Below, piece by piece: positions 8,943 to 18,664 of a stretch of DNA of 64,000 nt. The translations under genes were made by a program, and so were the position numbers. Numbering within the stretch: position 1 is the first letter of the stretch; every line of letters starts with the position of its first letter. The DNA comes from an uncultured Prevotella sp. GTDB lineage: Bacteria > Bacteroidota > Bacteroidia > Bacteroidales > Bacteroidaceae. The stretch is from assembly GCA_900322035.1 (NCBI GenBank), contig ONYL01000001.1, positions 1 to 64,000 of the forward strand, read 5' to 3'. The notes under the pieces are model-generated. The model ran no database searches, was not told the origin of the DNA, and saw only the letters and a program-made list of their open reading frames with translations.

Positions 8943-9673
8943 TGCAAAGATATTTTATTTATTTGTCCTACGACGGTACACATTATCATGGTTGGCAAAT
9001 TCAACCCAACGGCATTTCAGTTCAAGAGGTGATACAGAAGTGCCTGTCGACTCTATTGCGGCAGCCTGTGGACATCACAGGTGCAGGACGGACCGATGCC
9101 GGCGTTCACGCACGGCTGATGGTCGCTCACTTTGATCTTGAAGATCTTACCGATACCGAACAATTGACATACAGGCTCAACAGAATCCTTCCCCAGGACA
9201 TTAGCATATTTCGCATTGAACCTGTTGACAACGAGATGCATGCACGTTTCTCGGCAACATCGCGTACCTATCGGTACTATATCCACACGAGGAAGGATCC
9301 CTTTGAAAGGCATTATTCTTATTTTACAAACTATAAGCTTGACTTCACAAAGATGAATCAAGCTGCACTGAAATTGTTGGACATCGAAGATTTCAAAGCC
9401 TTCTGCAAGGCTGGAGCTGATGTTAAAACCACACTTTGTCATGTTACCCAGGCTCATTGGGTACAGACCTCACCAACAACATGGTATTTTGAAATCACGG
9501 CAAACCGTTTTCTTCGCAACATGGTCCGCGCCGTTGTCGGCACACTGATAGATGTGGGGAGGGGGAAGATAACACTTGAAGCGTTCAATAAGATTGTATA
9601 TGCGGGAACACGTAGTGATGCCGGAGAAAGCATGCCTGGCAATGCTTTGTTTTTAGAAGATATTCAATATTAG
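8939..9673 (+). CDS. truA: tRNA pseudouridine(38-40) synthase
   Basis: Converts uridines 38-40 of the tRNA anticodon arm to pseudouridine. The catalytic aspartate is Asp53 in GAGRTDAGVHA; other family signatures are YDGTHYHGWQIQPNG near the start, RYRYYIHT-like SRTYRYYIHTRKDPF, and FLRNMVRAVVGTLIDVGRGK near the end. The 244-residue length is normal. The start overlaps the stop of the Spy-like gene by four bases; two ATG codons are adjacent (8939 and 8942), and the first is used here. Confidence 0.96.
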   Translation: MMQRYFIYLSYDGTHYHGWQIQPNGISVQEVIQKCLSTLLRQPVDITGAGRTDAGVHARLMVAHFDLEDLTDTEQLTYRLNRILPQDISIFRIEPVDNEMHARFSATSRTYRYYIHTRKDPFERHYSYFTNYKLDFTKMNQAALKLLDIEDFKAFCKAGADVKTTLCHVTQAHWVQTSPTTWYFEITANRFLRNMVRAVVGTLIDVGRGKITLEAFNKIVYAGTRSDAGESMPGNALFLEDIQY

Positions 9674-9676
9674 TTT

Positions 9677-10594
9677 ATGTGGCTCATTTTAGCTTTTTTT
9701 TCAGCAGCTTTGTTGGGCTGCTATGACTCGCTGAAGAAGAAAGCACTCTCCGGCAATGCCGTAATCCCAGTTTTGTTTCTCAACACTCTGTTCTGTTCCT
9801 TTATATTTCTCCCCTTCATCATTTTATCTTCCGCTACTCACATTCTCGATGGAAGCGTATTCTTCGCGCCACAGGGAGGATGGGAGGTTCAGAAATATAT
9901 TCTTCTCAAAAGTTGCATTGTTCTGTCCTCGTGGATATTCGGCTACTTCGCCATGAAGCATCTTCCCCTCACCATTGTCGGCCCGATTAATGCCACCCGG
10001 CCTGTCATGGTTCTCATTGGTGCGTTATTGGTTTATGGCGAACGCCTCAATGTATATCAATGGATAGGTGTGCTGCTTGCCGTGATGTCGTTTTACCTTC
10101 TCAGTCTGAGCGGGAAAAAAGAAGGGATCAACTTTGCCCACAATCGCTGGATTGCCTTTCTCGTGATAGCTGCCATTCTCGGAGCCATCAGTGGGCTTTA
10201 TGACAAATATCTGCTGGCCTCACCAGAAAATGGCGGAGTTGGACTTAACCGGATGACCGTACAGTGCTGGTACAATATCTACCAAGCATTCATGATGGGC
10301 GCCATGCTGCTTCTGCTGTGGTATCCGTTGCGCAAGAATACAACACCCTTCAGATGGAGCTGGTACATCGTTGGTGTAAGCCTTTTCCTTAGTGCTGCCG
10401 ATTTCGTCTATTTTTACGCCCTGAGCCTCCCGGGTGCAATGATATCCATCGTCAGCATGGTACGCCGCGGAAGCGTCATTGTCAGTTTTCTCTTTGGCGC
10501 GTTCGTATTTCACGAAAGAAATCTCAAGGCCAAGGCTTTCGATTTGCTGCTTGTGTTATTGGGCATGATCTTCTTGTATTTCGGTTCAAGGTGA
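9677..10594 (+). CDS. EamA-family (DMT superfamily) transporter
   Basis: Inner-membrane protein of 305 residues with about ten hydrophobic helices arranged as two EamA repeats of five. The end of the first repeat is marked by VGPINATRPVMVLIGALLVYGERLNVYQWIGVLLAV and of the second by VSMVRRGSVIVSFLFGAFVFHERNLKAKAFDLLLVLLGM, the usual conserved helix with a glutamate before the last helix of each half. It would export or import a small metabolite; the substrate cannot be told. It starts three bases after truA. Confidence 0.85.
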   Translation: MWLILAFFSAALLGCYDSLKKKALSGNAVIPVLFLNTLFCSFIFLPFIILSSATHILDGSVFFAPQGGWEVQKYILLKSCIVLSSWIFGYFAMKHLPLTIVGPINATRPVMVLIGALLVYGERLNVYQWIGVLLAVMSFYLLSLSGKKEGINFAHNRWIAFLVIAAILGAISGLYDKYLLASPENGGVGLNRMTVQCWYNIYQAFMMGAMLLLLWYPLRKNTTPFRWSWYIVGVSLFLSAADFVYFYALSLPGAMISIVSMVRRGSVIVSFLFGAFVFHERNLKAKAFDLLLVLLGMIFLYFGSR

Positions 10595-10644
10595 ATTATT
10601 CGTCACGCCAGCGACAAGCTATCATTAAAATCTTGAGATTATCC

Positions 10645-10675
10645 TTTGCACATCAATAAAATTCTTGTATCTTTG
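10645..10675 (+). promoter_or_regulatory. dapA promoter
   Basis: TTTG at 10645-10648, 19 bases, then TATCTTTG at 10668-10675. This is a full match to the Bacteroidetes promoter, 24 bases before the dapA ATG. Confidence 0.85.
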
Positions 10676-10699
10676 CAAAATCACAATAACGAGTTTTTT

Positions 10700-11587
10700 A
10701 TGGCACAGAACATATTCAAAGGTTTGGGCATCGCTTTGATTACTCCCTTCAAAGGCGACGGCTCTGTGGATTACGAATCTCTTGAGCGTTTATTAAATTA
10801 TCAGATCAATAATGGAGCGGACTTTCTATGCATTCTTGCCACAACGGGTGAAGTGCCTTGCCTTACCCGTGAGGAGAAAGACAATATTACTGATTTGGTA
10901 AAGAGAGTTGTAAAAGGGCGAATACCCATTCTAAAATACTGCGGCGGGAACAATACGGCACTCGTACTGGATGAAATGCGCAATTCCAATTGGCAAGGTA
11001 TTGATGGCATACTGAGCATTTGTCCCTATTACAATAAACCCTCACAGGAAGGACTTTATCAGCACTTTAAAGCCATCGCCCAAAAGAGTCCCCTACCCCT
11101 CGTTCTCTACAATGTCCCTGGAAGAACCGGCGTAAACATGAAAGCAGAGACAACTGTACGCCTGGCCAAGGACTTCCCCAATATCGTTGGCGTGAAGGAG
11201 GCCAGCGGTAGTCTGGAGCAGGTGGATGAAATCATCAAGAATAAACCAGATAACTTCGACGTAATCAGTGGAGACGACGCCCTCACCTTCTCGATGGTTG
11301 CCAGCGGAGCTATCGGTGTCATTTCCGTTATCGGCAATGCCCTTCCTGCGCAGTTCTCGAAGATGATTCGACTGGAGTTTAATGGTGAATACGAGATGGC
11401 CCGCAAGATCCATCACTGCTTCACAGAACTTTACAGTCTGCTCTTTGTAGACGGCAATCCTGCCGGTGTCAAAGCACTGCTTAATGACATGGGAATGATC
11501 GAAAACATTCTCCGTCTTCCCCTCGTACCTACTACGATCACTACGAAGCAGAAGATGGCCGACATTTTGAAACAGCTTAATTTCTGA
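10700..11587 (+). CDS. dapA: 4-hydroxy-tetrahydrodipicolinate synthase
   Basis: Condenses pyruvate with aspartate semialdehyde, the first committed step of the diaminopimelate/lysine pathway that feeds peptidoglycan. The Schiff-base lysine is Lys166 (VGVKEASG) and the proton-relay tyrosine is Tyr137 (LYNVPGRTG); the substrate-binding ATTGE motif is at 47-51. The 295-residue length is normal. The frame is open 18 codons upstream, but those codons run through the promoter, so the ATG of MAQNIFKGLGIALITPF is used. A strong terminator follows at 11611. Confidence 0.97.
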   Translation: MAQNIFKGLGIALITPFKGDGSVDYESLERLLNYQINNGADFLCILATTGEVPCLTREEKDNITDLVKRVVKGRIPILKYCGGNNTALVLDEMRNSNWQGIDGILSICPYYNKPSQEGLYQHFKAIAQKSPLPLVLYNVPGRTGVNMKAETTVRLAKDFPNIVGVKEASGSLEQVDEIIKNKPDNFDVISGDDALTFSMVASGAIGVISVIGNALPAQFSKMIRLEFNGEYEMARKIHHCFTELYSLLFVDGNPAGVKALLNDMGMIENILRLPLVPTTITTKQKMADILKQLNF

Positions 11588-11610
11588 TAATTGACTCACA
11601 ATATACAGCA

Positions 11611-11652
11611 ACAAAGGCAAGAGCCGGACATGGCTCTTGCCTTTGTTTTTTT
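11611..11652 (+). terminator. Rho-independent terminator of dapA
   Basis: Perfect 15-bp stem (ACAAAGGCAAGAGCC at 11611-11625 with its complement at 11632-11646), 6-base loop and a run of T to 11652. Confidence 0.9.
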
Positions 11653-11660
11653 GCGAACAG

Positions 11661-11694
11661 AAGAGGCCCTGCGTCGGATGACACAGGACCTCTT
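11661..11694 (-). terminator. Possible terminator of the gyrA-TPR operon
   Basis: 11-bp stem (AAGAGGCCCTG / CAGGACCTCTT) just downstream of the TPR gene. The single mismatch becomes a G-U pair in minus-strand RNA, pointing to that strand, but no good T run follows. Confidence 0.4.
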
Positions 11695-11711
11695 GTCTGA
11701 CCTTGAATTGT

Positions 11712-12920
11712 TTACTTCTTTGTTATAGCCTCAAGTTCCTTTGTCTTGGGATCGTTGGGGCCATATACATTGTAGTAGCACTGATAGAGGACGTAAGCCC
11801 AACTGATCTGCTCCTGGTTGGGATCCATCTGGCGTGCTTTCTCCAAAGCACTGATAGCCTCCTTGTAAAGTTCTTTCTGCTGGGCAGGATTGTCTACCAA
11901 AGAAGCCTTGTTAATGATGGCACTGGCCAAGCTACCATATACTACAACAAGTTTATCATTGATTTGCAAGCATTTGTTGAAACTCTCAATAGCCTTGTCG
12001 TAATCGCGTTTCTCCTCTTGCATACGTCCCTGCAGGAACCAAGCTGAGATGTTGTTGGGATCAACGGCAAACTTGTTTTTCAAGAGCGCCTCAACCTTGT
12101 CATTCATATTCAGTCCTCTATAAAGATTGGCAAGTTGCTCAAAGATCATGTCTGAACCTGCATTCTGCTGATACATCGTCTCCAGTTTGCTGACGAAGTT
12201 GAGTGAATCAGCGTGGTTCTTAAGATCTTGACTGGCCAACTGAATCTTCAGATTCAAAGCGTCCTTTGCCTGGGCGGTATCCTGCATAGCTATATCACAA
12301 TACTTCTCGGCCAGATCATTCTTTTTCTCCTGGCTTGCATAGTAGGCTGCATAAAGCGCCACCTGACCAAGGAATTCCTTCTCCATGTCCTTGTTGACGA
12401 ATGGAGTGTTCTCTGTGTCGAGGAACATACCCCAATATTTCACAACACCCTTTCCATCGTTTTTCTGTGCGGCCGTCTGACCGGCATTCACCAATCCAAG
12501 ACGAACCTGAGTGATTCGCTGTACGTTGGCAGCCTGGAACTTAGGCTTTACCTTGCCCTTTTCGTCGGGCATATTGTCATACTTTGCACATTCAATAGCG
12601 TTGACAACGGCATTGTATGAAGCGTCGTACATTCCAAGAGTATCAACAACCGACGTTTTCTGGCCGGTTTTCATAGCCAGGTCGTTAGCAGCCATCGTAT
12701 TATTCTGGGCATTGTAATAGTCAACTGCCAGATCAACCAGGTAATTGTAAGCAGCAGCTTTCTCCTTGGCATTGGCTAAGGAGTTGAGATTCTGCTTAAC
12801 TAATGCTTCAGCCTCAGCATAAGTCTTGGCTTTCTTCACGGCTTTCAACGCATCGCTGTCACCAGCAAATGCCGAAGAAGCTCCGAGCAGCAACAAAGCT
12901 GCAATCATTACTTTTTTCAT
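11712..12920 (-). CDS. Periplasmic tetratricopeptide-repeat protein
   Basis: Exported protein of 402 residues with a classical signal peptide (KKVMIAALLLLGASSAFA, cleavage likely after residue 19). The rest is helical with TPR units, clearest at about residues 255-330 (DMIFEQLANLYRGLNMNDKVEALL, AWFLQGRMQEEKRDYDKAIESFNKCL) and near the end (KEAISALEKARQMDPNQEQISWAY). TPRs mediate protein-protein contacts; the partner is unknown. It lies 26 bases after gyrA in the same orientation and is probably co-transcribed with it, an arrangement I recall from other Bacteroidales. Confidence 0.85.
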   Translation of the reverse strand: MKKVMIAALLLLGASSAFAGDSDALKAVKKAKTYAEAEALVKQNLNSLANAKEKAAAYNYLVDLAVDYYNAQNNTMAANDLAMKTGQKTSVVDTLGMYDASYNAVVNAIECAKYDNMPDEKGKVKPKFQAANVQRITQVRLGLVNAGQTAAQKNDGKGVVKYWGMFLDTENTPFVNKDMEKEFLGQVALYAAYYASQEKKNDLAEKYCDIAMQDTAQAKDALNLKIQLASQDLKNHADSLNFVSKLETMYQQNAGSDMIFEQLANLYRGLNMNDKVEALLKNKFAVDPNNISAWFLQGRMQEEKRDYDKAIESFNKCLQINDKLVVVYGSLASAIINKASLVDNPAQQKELYKEAISALEKARQMDPNQEQISWAYVLYQCYYNVYGPNDPKTKELEAITKK

Positions 12921-12946
12921 AATCGTTATTAGTTAAATGATGGTAA

Positions 12947-15586
12947 TTATTCGTTTTCACCGTCCGTGGACTGCTCATCACCCTGCGGCTCACCTTCGGG
13001 CGTCGCCTCACCATTAGGATCATAGGCTTCCGCCAGCGGTTCGGCAGTATTGTCGGCCTGGATCTCCTCATTCTGATGTGCCCACTGAGCACGGCTCTCT
13101 TCCTCTACCGCAGCCTCCAATTCGGAGCTCATCACCTTGCACACACTGGCAATGACATCATTCTTCTTGGTGAGGTTGATCAGCCTGACTCCTTGCGTAT
13201 TCCGACCCATAACGCGAACGTCAGATACAGCGAGTCGGATGACAATGCCACTCTTATTGATGATCATCAAGTCGTTCTGATTCGTTACGTTCTTGATGGC
13301 AACGAGCCCGCCGGTCTTGTCGGTGACATTGAGCGTACGCACACCTTTTCCACCTCTGAAGGTCTTGCGATAATCCTCTACCTCTGACCGTTTACCATAA
13401 CCTTCCTCACTGACAACCATTACAGTTTCGGTTTCTGGATCATTAACGACGATCATGCCTACGACTTCATCGTCCTTTCCATTGAGTGTCATTCCCTTCA
13501 CACCGGTTGCCATACGACCCATTGGACGAATATCAGACTCATTGAACCGGCAGGCACGACCATTGCGGTCGGCAAGGATTAGCTCGTTGTGTCCATTTGT
13601 TAGGCGAACGTCAACAACCTCATCGCCCTCATTAAGACTAATGGCTCTCACACCATTTGAGCGAGGACGGGAGAACTGTTCAAGTAGGGTTTTCTTCACA
13701 ATTCCATATTTAGTAGCAAACACTACATAGTGGCTATTGATGAAATCCTCATTGCCCAAACCACCGCCGCGGAGACGAAGCATGGCATTGACAGAGTCAT
13801 CGCTCTCGATATTGAGGAGGTTCTGTATGGCACGTCCCTTGGAATTTTTCTCTCCCTCCGGAATGTCGTAGCAATGCAGCCAATAAATGACGCCCTTCTT
13901 TGTGAAGAACAACATGGTCTGGTGCATTGTGGCCGGATAGATAAACTCCGTGAAATCCTTCTCACGCGTCTGAGCCCCCTTTGAGCCAACGCCACCACGA
14001 GCCTGCTCTCGGAATTCGCTCAGCGGAGTACGCTTGATATATCCCAAATGGCTCACCGTTATCACTACAGGGTCATTGGGATAGAAATCCTCGGCATTGA
14101 ACTCATGCTCGTCGGGGATAATCTGTGTACGACGCTCGTCATTGAATTGCTGCTTCACCGCCAAGAGTTCTTTTTTCATCACCTCCTTGCATTTTTCCGG
14201 ATCATCAAGAATAGACTGAAGTTCCTGGATATTTTTCATCAACTCGTCGTATTCTGCATGCAACTGCTCCAGACGCAAGCCGGTGAGCTGAGAAAGGCGC
14301 ATGTCTACGATGGCTTTACTCTGCAGGCTGTCAAGCTCAAACCGTTTCTCCAAGTTGGTCTGAGCCTCTGAGGGAGTTTTGCTTCCACGAATGATATGCA
14401 CCACTTCATCGATATTGTCACAAGCAATGATCAATCCCTCCAAAATGTGGGCACGCTCCTTGGCCTTGCGCAAATCATACTTCGTACGGCGGATCGTTAC
14501 ATCATGACGATGCTCTACAAAATATTTCACACAATCAGCGAGACTCAACAGACGTGGGCGACCCTTCACCAATGCGATGCAGTTCACAGAGAACGAACTC
14601 TGCAAAGCCGTCATTTTGAACAATTTGTTGAGAATAACGTTGGCATTGGCATCTTTCTTCACGTCAACCACGATGCGCATTCCTTGGCGACCGGTCTCAT
14701 CATTGACATTCGAAATGCCGTCGAGTTTACCCTCCTTGACCAAATCGGCAATATACTCGATCAGCATACGTTTGTTGACTCCATAAGGAATCTCCGTAAC
14801 AACGATCTTGTCGTGGCTCTCACCGGCCTCAATCTCCACCTTGGCACGCATGATGATACGGCCACGTCCGGTCTCGTAGGCTTCCTTAACACCCTTGAGT
14901 CCATAAATATAAGCCCCTGTAGGGAAATCAGGAGCAGGAATGTAACGCATCAGTTCACTGCTCGTGATCGAAGGATTGTCGATATAGGCGCAACAACCGT
15001 CGACGACCTCGCCCAAATTGTGCGTAGGAATATTGGTAGCCATACCCACGGCAATACCATTTCCGCCATTAACAAGAAGGTTGGGAATTTTCGTCGGCAT
15101 CACGGAAGGCTCTTGAAGGGTGTCATCGAAGTTGTTGACCATATCAACGGTCTCCTTCTCAAGATCGTCCATCGTACTCTCCCCAATCTTGGAGAGGCGG
15201 CATTCCGTATAACGCATAGCAGCGGGAGAATCGCCGTCGACAGAACCGAAGTTACCCTGGCCGTCAACAAGTTTGTAGCGCATGTTCCAATCCTGTCCCA
15301 TACGCACCAGCGCGCCGTAGACCGAGCTGTCGCCATGAGGGTGATACTTACCCAAGACCTCACCCACGACGCGGGCACATTTCTTATAAGGCTTGTCGCT
15401 GGTATTGCCGATACCCATCATACCATAGAGGATTCGACGATGAACCGGCTTGAATCCATCTCTGACATCGGGAAGGGCTCTTGCCACAATCACGGACATT
15501 GAATAATCTATGTAGGAAGATTTCATCTCTTCCTCAATGTTGATCTTCAAAATTCTGTCCTGATCAATTGTCTGATTATTATCCAT
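12947..15586 (-). CDS. gyrA: DNA gyrase subunit A
   Basis: Catalytic subunit of DNA gyrase, which introduces negative supercoils by double-strand passage. The active-site tyrosine is Tyr126 in AAMRYTE. The quinolone-resistance-determining region reads [18 protein letters not shown]: Ser87 corresponds to E. coli Ser83 (unchanged), while Gly91 stands where E. coli has Asp87. The C-terminal beta-pinwheel carries repeated blades (for example [16 protein letters not shown] and [20 protein letters not shown]), and a long acidic tail ends the protein (879 residues). The 5' gap holds a 22-bp repeat array; the TPR gene follows. Confidence 0.98.
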   Translation of the reverse strand: MDNNQTIDQDRILKINIEEEMKSSYIDYSMSVIVARALPDVRDGFKPVHRRILYGMMGIGNTSDKPYKKCARVVGEVLGKYHPHGDSSVYGALVRMGQDWNMRYKLVDGQGNFGSVDGDSPAAMRYTECRLSKIGESTMDDLEKETVDMVNNFDDTLQEPSVMPTKIPNLLVNGGNGIAVGMATNIPTHNLGEVVDGCCAYIDNPSITSSELMRYIPAPDFPTGAYIYGLKGVKEAYETGRGRIIMRAKVEIEAGESHDKIVVTEIPYGVNKRMLIEYIADLVKEGKLDGISNVNDETGRQGMRIVVDVKKDANANVILNKLFKMTALQSSFSVNCIALVKGRPRLLSLADCVKYFVEHRHDVTIRRTKYDLRKAKERAHILEGLIIACDNIDEVVHIIRGSKTPSEAQTNLEKRFELDSLQSKAIVDMRLSQLTGLRLEQLHAEYDELMKNIQELQSILDDPEKCKEVMKKELLAVKQQFNDERRTQIIPDEHEFNAEDFYPNDPVVITVSHLGYIKRTPLSEFREQARGGVGSKGAQTREKDFTEFIYPATMHQTMLFFTKKGVIYWLHCYDIPEGEKNSKGRAIQNLLNIESDDSVNAMLRLRGGGLGNEDFINSHYVVFATKYGIVKKTLLEQFSRPRSNGVRAISLNEGDEVVDVRLTNGHNELILADRNGRACRFNESDIRPMGRMATGVKGMTLNGKDDEVVGMIVVNDPETETVMVVSEEGYGKRSEVEDYRKTFRGGKGVRTLNVTDKTGGLVAIKNVTNQNDLMIINKSGIVIRLAVSDVRVMGRNTQGVRLINLTKKNDVIASVCKVMSSELEAAVEEESRAQWAHQNEEIQADNTAEPLAEAYDPNGEATPEGEPQGDEQSTDGENE

Positions 15587-15670
15587 TATTTAATACTGTT
15601 GTTTTTCTCGCAAATCGCTCCTAAGGCTGTTTTTTCGCCCTCTAAGCGTTTTCGTTGCTGTTTTGATGTG

Positions 15671-15678
15671 TAAAAGTA
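15671..15678 (-). promoter_or_regulatory. Possible gyrA promoter, -7 box
   Basis: The minus strand reads TACTTTTA, one base from the TAnnTTTG consensus, with TTTC 18 bases upstream, giving a leader of about 80 bases before the gyrA ATG. Confidence 0.45.
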
Positions 15679-15867
15679 ATAAAATTATCTGAGACTGAAA
15701 ACGTTTTAGAAAGGATTTTTCGCCTTAATGATGATTTTACCCAAATTAAGCCTATACAAATCCCAAAGAAGGGCTTGAGGACGTTTTTTCAGCTCTAAAA
15801 ACCATAGGAGTTCACCACAGAAAGGCAGATCTACAAAAATAGAACCGCTTAAAAGGGAGCAACAGTA

Positions 15868-15999
15868 CCAGCTGCCAAAAGCTGGCCGGTCGGCTGGCAA
15901 ATGGTAGCCCAAGGGCTGGCAAATGGTAGCCCAAGGGCTGGCAAATGGAAACCCACGGGCTCTCAATTGAGAGCTGACGGGCTGGCTTATGTCTGCACG
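15868..15999. repeat. 22-bp tandem repeat array, locus 1 (six units)
   Basis: Six head-to-tail units of exactly 22 bases starting at 15868, 15890, 15912, 15934, 15956 and 15978. Units 2-4 are nearly identical (GGGCTGGCAAATGGTAGCCC and close variants); units 1, 5 and 6 are diverged. Many units are internally self-complementary: GGGCT pairs with AGCCC across a 10-base loop, and unit 5 has replaced the core by a perfect 16-base palindrome GCTCTCAATTGAGAGC. There are no spacers, so this is not a CRISPR. The same unit recurs at 30015-30168 and 44848-44935. Confidence 0.85.
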
Positions 16000-16242
16000 T
16001 GTCAACTCCCCAAAAAGAAATCACGACTAAACGTATCTCCCACCAATAAGCCACAGAAAACAGAAAAGAAAAGAACGATACGGAGTGCCGGTAAATTATT
16101 CCTCAAGCCATACGCTGACTGCTTACCAGCCATAAACATCCCCGAAGAGGTTTCTTGGAGAAAGAGAAGGCTTTTCAAAAGAATTTATATTAAGCCTATT
16201 ACAATCATTTGACTAAAAAAACCAAATATGGATTAAATTTGT

Positions 16243-16250
16243 TATCTTTG
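16243..16250 (+). promoter_or_regulatory. trmB promoter, -7 box
   Basis: TATCTTTG, an exact match to the Bacteroidetes -7 element, giving a leader of roughly 95 bases before the trmB ATG. Confidence 0.7.
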
Positions 16251-16350
16251 CGGGAAAAAGCAAGAAAAGAGCATTGTAAAGACAAACTTTCCCGATCCAG
16301 ACTCTGTAACAAGAAACATTTCATATAACAAATCAAATATCAAGCAAACA

Positions 16351-17121
16351 ATGGGCAAAGGAAAATTGGCAAAATTCGCAGAAATGGAAACATTCCGAAA
16401 CGTGTTTCAATACCCATACTCCGTCGTGGACAATGTCCCTTTCAAAATGAAAGGACACTGGCGCGAGGAATATTTCCACAATGATCATCCTATCGTACTG
16501 GAATTAGGCTGTGGAAAAGGTGAGTACACAGTAGGATTGGGCAGCCGTTATCCTGAAAAAAACTTCATTGGAGTAGACATCAAAGGGGCGAGGATGTGGA
16601 CCGGGGCCAAACAAGCACTGGAAGAAGGATTGTCCAACGTGGCCTTCTTGCGCACAAGTATAGAGATCATCGATCGCTTTTTTGATGCCGATGAAGTACA
16701 GGAAATATGGCTGACTTTCTCTGATCCTCAGATGAAAAATCCACGCAAACGCCTCACTTCCACTTACTTCATGGAACGCTATCGCCACTTTCTCATAGAC
16801 CAGGGGATGATTCATCTGAAGACAGACTCCAACTTTCTCTTTACTTACACGTCGTATATGATAGACGTCAACCACCTCCCACTACTTTTCCGCACAACGG
16901 ACCTATACCACGAGAAAGGATTGGACAAGGAAACGCTGGATATTCTTTCGATCCACACTTATTACGAGCAAATGTGGATCGACCGGGGGCTGAACATCAA
17001 GTACCAAAAATTTCTTCTTCCCCACAAAGGCAAACTCACAGAACCCAACGTGGAGATACCTTTGGATGAATACCGCAGTTATCATCGTTCAAACAACAGC
17101 GGAGACGCGACAAGCAAATAG
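16351..17121 (+). CDS. trmB: tRNA (guanine-N7-)-methyltransferase
   Basis: SAM-dependent enzyme that makes m7G46 in the tRNA variable loop. The SAM-binding motif is [15 protein letters not shown] (about residues 50-64), followed by [12 protein letters not shown]; the family motif [13 protein letters not shown]-like [18 protein letters not shown] (about 127-145) follows, and [12 protein letters not shown] is near 158. The protein has 256 residues, slightly longer than E. coli TrmB with an extra C-terminal stretch. The gene stands alone, convergent with the DUF554 gene. Confidence 0.95.
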   Translation: MGKGKLAKFAEMETFRNVFQYPYSVVDNVPFKMKGHWREEYFHNDHPIVLELGCGKGEYTVGLGSRYPEKNFIGVDIKGARMWTGAKQALEEGLSNVAFLRTSIEIIDRFFDADEVQEIWLTFSDPQMKNPRKRLTSTYFMERYRHFLIDQGMIHLKTDSNFLFTYTSYMIDVNHLPLLFRTTDLYHEKGLDKETLDILSIHTYYEQMWIDRGLNIKYQKFLLPHKGKLTEPNVEIPLDEYRSYHRSNNSGDATSK

Positions 17122-17171
17122 CGTGGCAGACGCGAGCCAAAAGCCAATGATCCATATAGGAACTCTGCCCG

Positions 17172-17873
17172 CTACCAACAAAGATTACGGATCCAAAGCA
17201 TCATGAACCAAAGTATCGGAATTAGCAAGGATGGAAGGAAATTCAACACCTTACAATTTTTTAGATTCAGCAGGTTCAATCCGCTGGCCGTAATCATCAA
17301 TCCGCCAACGATCAACAATTCTGCCATTAGAGCGTCACTGATGGCAGAACTGCTGATTTTTGCGACAAGATAAAACATCCCCTGCCACAGAAACAATACT
17401 GGCGCAGAGAAAATCATACCCATGCCATATGTGGAAGCAAACACGACGGCTGAGACAAAATCAAGCGTGGCGTTGGTAAATAAAAGCGTATTATCACCCT
17501 TTAACGCCGCAACCACAGGACCCAGCATAGACAGCGGGCCTATACAATAAAGAAGGACAGCTGTAGATATACCATCAGCAAGTCGTGAGCCATTCCCCGA
17601 CTTTGAGCGCTTGTCTACCAATATATGAAACCTCCCATCTATGTCAAGAGCACTTCCGGCAACACCACCCAACGCCAACGACAAGATAAACAGTACGGGA
17701 TATTCACTTTTTGACATATTGCTGATAGATGCATTGAGACCTATCATCAAACTGGCAAGTCCCAAACCAGTAAAGAGTACTTCTTTATATTTTTCGCTGA
17801 TCCCTTTGTGCAGACAGGTTCCCACAACGGTGCCTATCACAATGGTACAGGTATTTACAATGGTTCCTAACAT
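17172..17873 (-). CDS. DUF554-family membrane protein
   Basis: Polytopic inner-membrane protein of 233 residues with about seven hydrophobic segments and the characteristic opening MLGTIVNTCTIVIGTVVGT and glycine-rich helices (GLGLASLMIGLNASIS; LALGGVAGSALDID). The family is of unknown function, usually described as a putative transport protein. The frame is open seven codons upstream from a TTG, but the ATG at 17873 gives the family's conserved start. It lies just downstream of the rpsP terminator and has no obvious promoter box of its own. Confidence 0.85.
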   Translation of the reverse strand: MLGTIVNTCTIVIGTVVGTCLHKGISEKYKEVLFTGLGLASLMIGLNASISNMSKSEYPVLFILSLALGGVAGSALDIDGRFHILVDKRSKSGNGSRLADGISTAVLLYCIGPLSMLGPVVAALKGDNTLLFTNATLDFVSAVVFASTYGMGMIFSAPVLFLWQGMFYLVAKISSSAISDALMAELLIVGGLMITASGLNLLNLKNCKVLNFLPSLLIPILWFMMLWIRNLCW

Positions 17874-17892
17874 CTGCGTCGTGTGTAAAGAC

Positions 17893-17922
17893 AAAAAAAC
17901 CGAAAGACTACTCTTCCGGTTT
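17893..17922 (-). terminator. Terminator of rpsP
   Basis: On the minus strand, AAACCGGAAGA pairs with TCTTTCGGTTT across a 4-base loop (one mismatch), followed by a run of seven T. It lies 25 bases after the rpsP stop. Confidence 0.8.
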
Positions 17923-17947
17923 CTTAAATTTTTGCATGCTAAAAGGA

Positions 17948-18484
17948 TTAATCCTGAGCAGGAGCCTCAGCAGCTTCACCTTCAGCAGCCTTAGCAGCTT
18001 CAGCCTCAGCCTTTGCAGCAGCCTCAGCAGCCTTCTTGTCGGCCACCTTCTTAGCTACGGCCTCATTAATCTTCTTCTCTGCTTCAAGCTCTTTTGCGGC
18101 GGCTTCCTTGCGGGCCTTTACCGTAGCATCCTTCACAGCGATAAGTTTCTGATCCTTGCCGGCTTTCCATGCATCAAACTTCTTCTGGCAGGCCTCTGCA
18201 TCAAAAGCTCCCTTCTTCACGCCACCGCGAAGATGCTTCATCAAATAGACGCCTTCACCCTTAAGAATATTGCGCACGGTGTCAGTGGGCTGTGCACCAG
18301 TCTCTACCCAATAAAGTGCACGGTCGAAATTCAAATCTACGGTAGCAGGATTGGTGTTGGGATTGAATGTGCCAATCTTCTCGATAAATCTACCATCACG
18401 TGGTGCTCTAACGTCAGCGATCACGATGCTGTAAAAAGCATAACCTTTACGACCGCCACGCTGCAATCTGATTTTTGTTGCCAT
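17948..18484 (-). CDS. rpsP: 30S ribosomal protein S16
   Basis: Small-subunit ribosomal protein. The first 85 residues are the S16 domain ([42 protein letters not shown] shown by its RLQR..K and APRDG segments; NRALYW-like [20 protein letters not shown]). The remaining ~95 residues are an alanine-, glutamate- and lysine-rich tail, giving 178 residues against 80-90 in most bacteria; such tails are usual in Bacteroidales. It has its own promoter (18540-18547) and terminator, and so is not part of the atp operon beside it. Confidence 0.95.
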   Translation of the reverse strand: MATKIRLQRGGRKGYAFYSIVIADVRAPRDGRFIEKIGTFNPNTNPATVDLNFDRALYWVETGAQPTDTVRNILKGEGVYLMKHLRGGVKKGAFDAEACQKKFDAWKAGKDQKLIAVKDATVKARKEAAAKELEAEKKINEAVAKKVADKKAAEAAAKAEAEAAKAAEGEAAEAPAQD

Positions 18485-18539
18485 TTAATAATTTGTTTGT
18501 TGGTTTGAATTTTATGCCAAGATCTCGTCTTAGCGGGCA

Positions 18540-18547
18540 CAAAGTTA
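18540..18547 (-). promoter_or_regulatory. rpsP promoter, -7 box
   Basis: The minus strand reads TAACTTTG, an exact Bacteroidetes -7 box, 56 bases before the rpsP ATG. Confidence 0.7.
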
Positions 18548-18564
18548 CAAAAAATATTAGAAAA

Positions 18565-18607
18565 AGAGTCCCTCCACCAATAAAAAAGTGAAGGGACTCT
18601 ATTTTTT
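18565..18607 (-). terminator. Bidirectional terminator after the atp operon
   Basis: 13-bp stem with one mismatch (AGAGTCCCTCCAC / GTGAAGGGACTCT) flanked by A and T runs on both sides. On the minus strand it ends the atpG transcript, with a TTTTTC tail. Confidence 0.8.
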
Positions 18608-18664
18608 AACACAAATTACATGGCATGTTGCTATCAACAAGCGATGCAAGTATTTTCGGCCATT

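Larger units (their letters stand above)
15587..16350. other. Long intergenic region between gyrA and trmB
   Basis: A 764-base divergent gap without a credible gene. It holds, in order, the gyrA leader and a weak gyrA promoter box, an array of six degenerate 22-bp repeats at 15868-15999, about 240 A-rich bases with nothing I recognise, and the trmB promoter at 16243-16250. Short open frames across the repeats follow the repeat unit rather than any protein pattern. Confidence 0.8.

Noticed and set aside
14396-15502. Long open frame (368 codons) antisense to gyrA
   Set aside because: It mirrors the codon structure of gyrA, has no recognisable domain or promoter, and the opposite strand is certain.
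15868-15999. CRISPR array
   Set aside because: The 22-base units abut without unique spacers, and there are no cas genes in the window.
15706-16054. Short minus-strand frames across repeat locus 1 (repeating LPALGLPFAS-like residues)
   Set aside because: The apparent peptide repeat only reflects the 22-base DNA repeat, which shifts frame with every unit.
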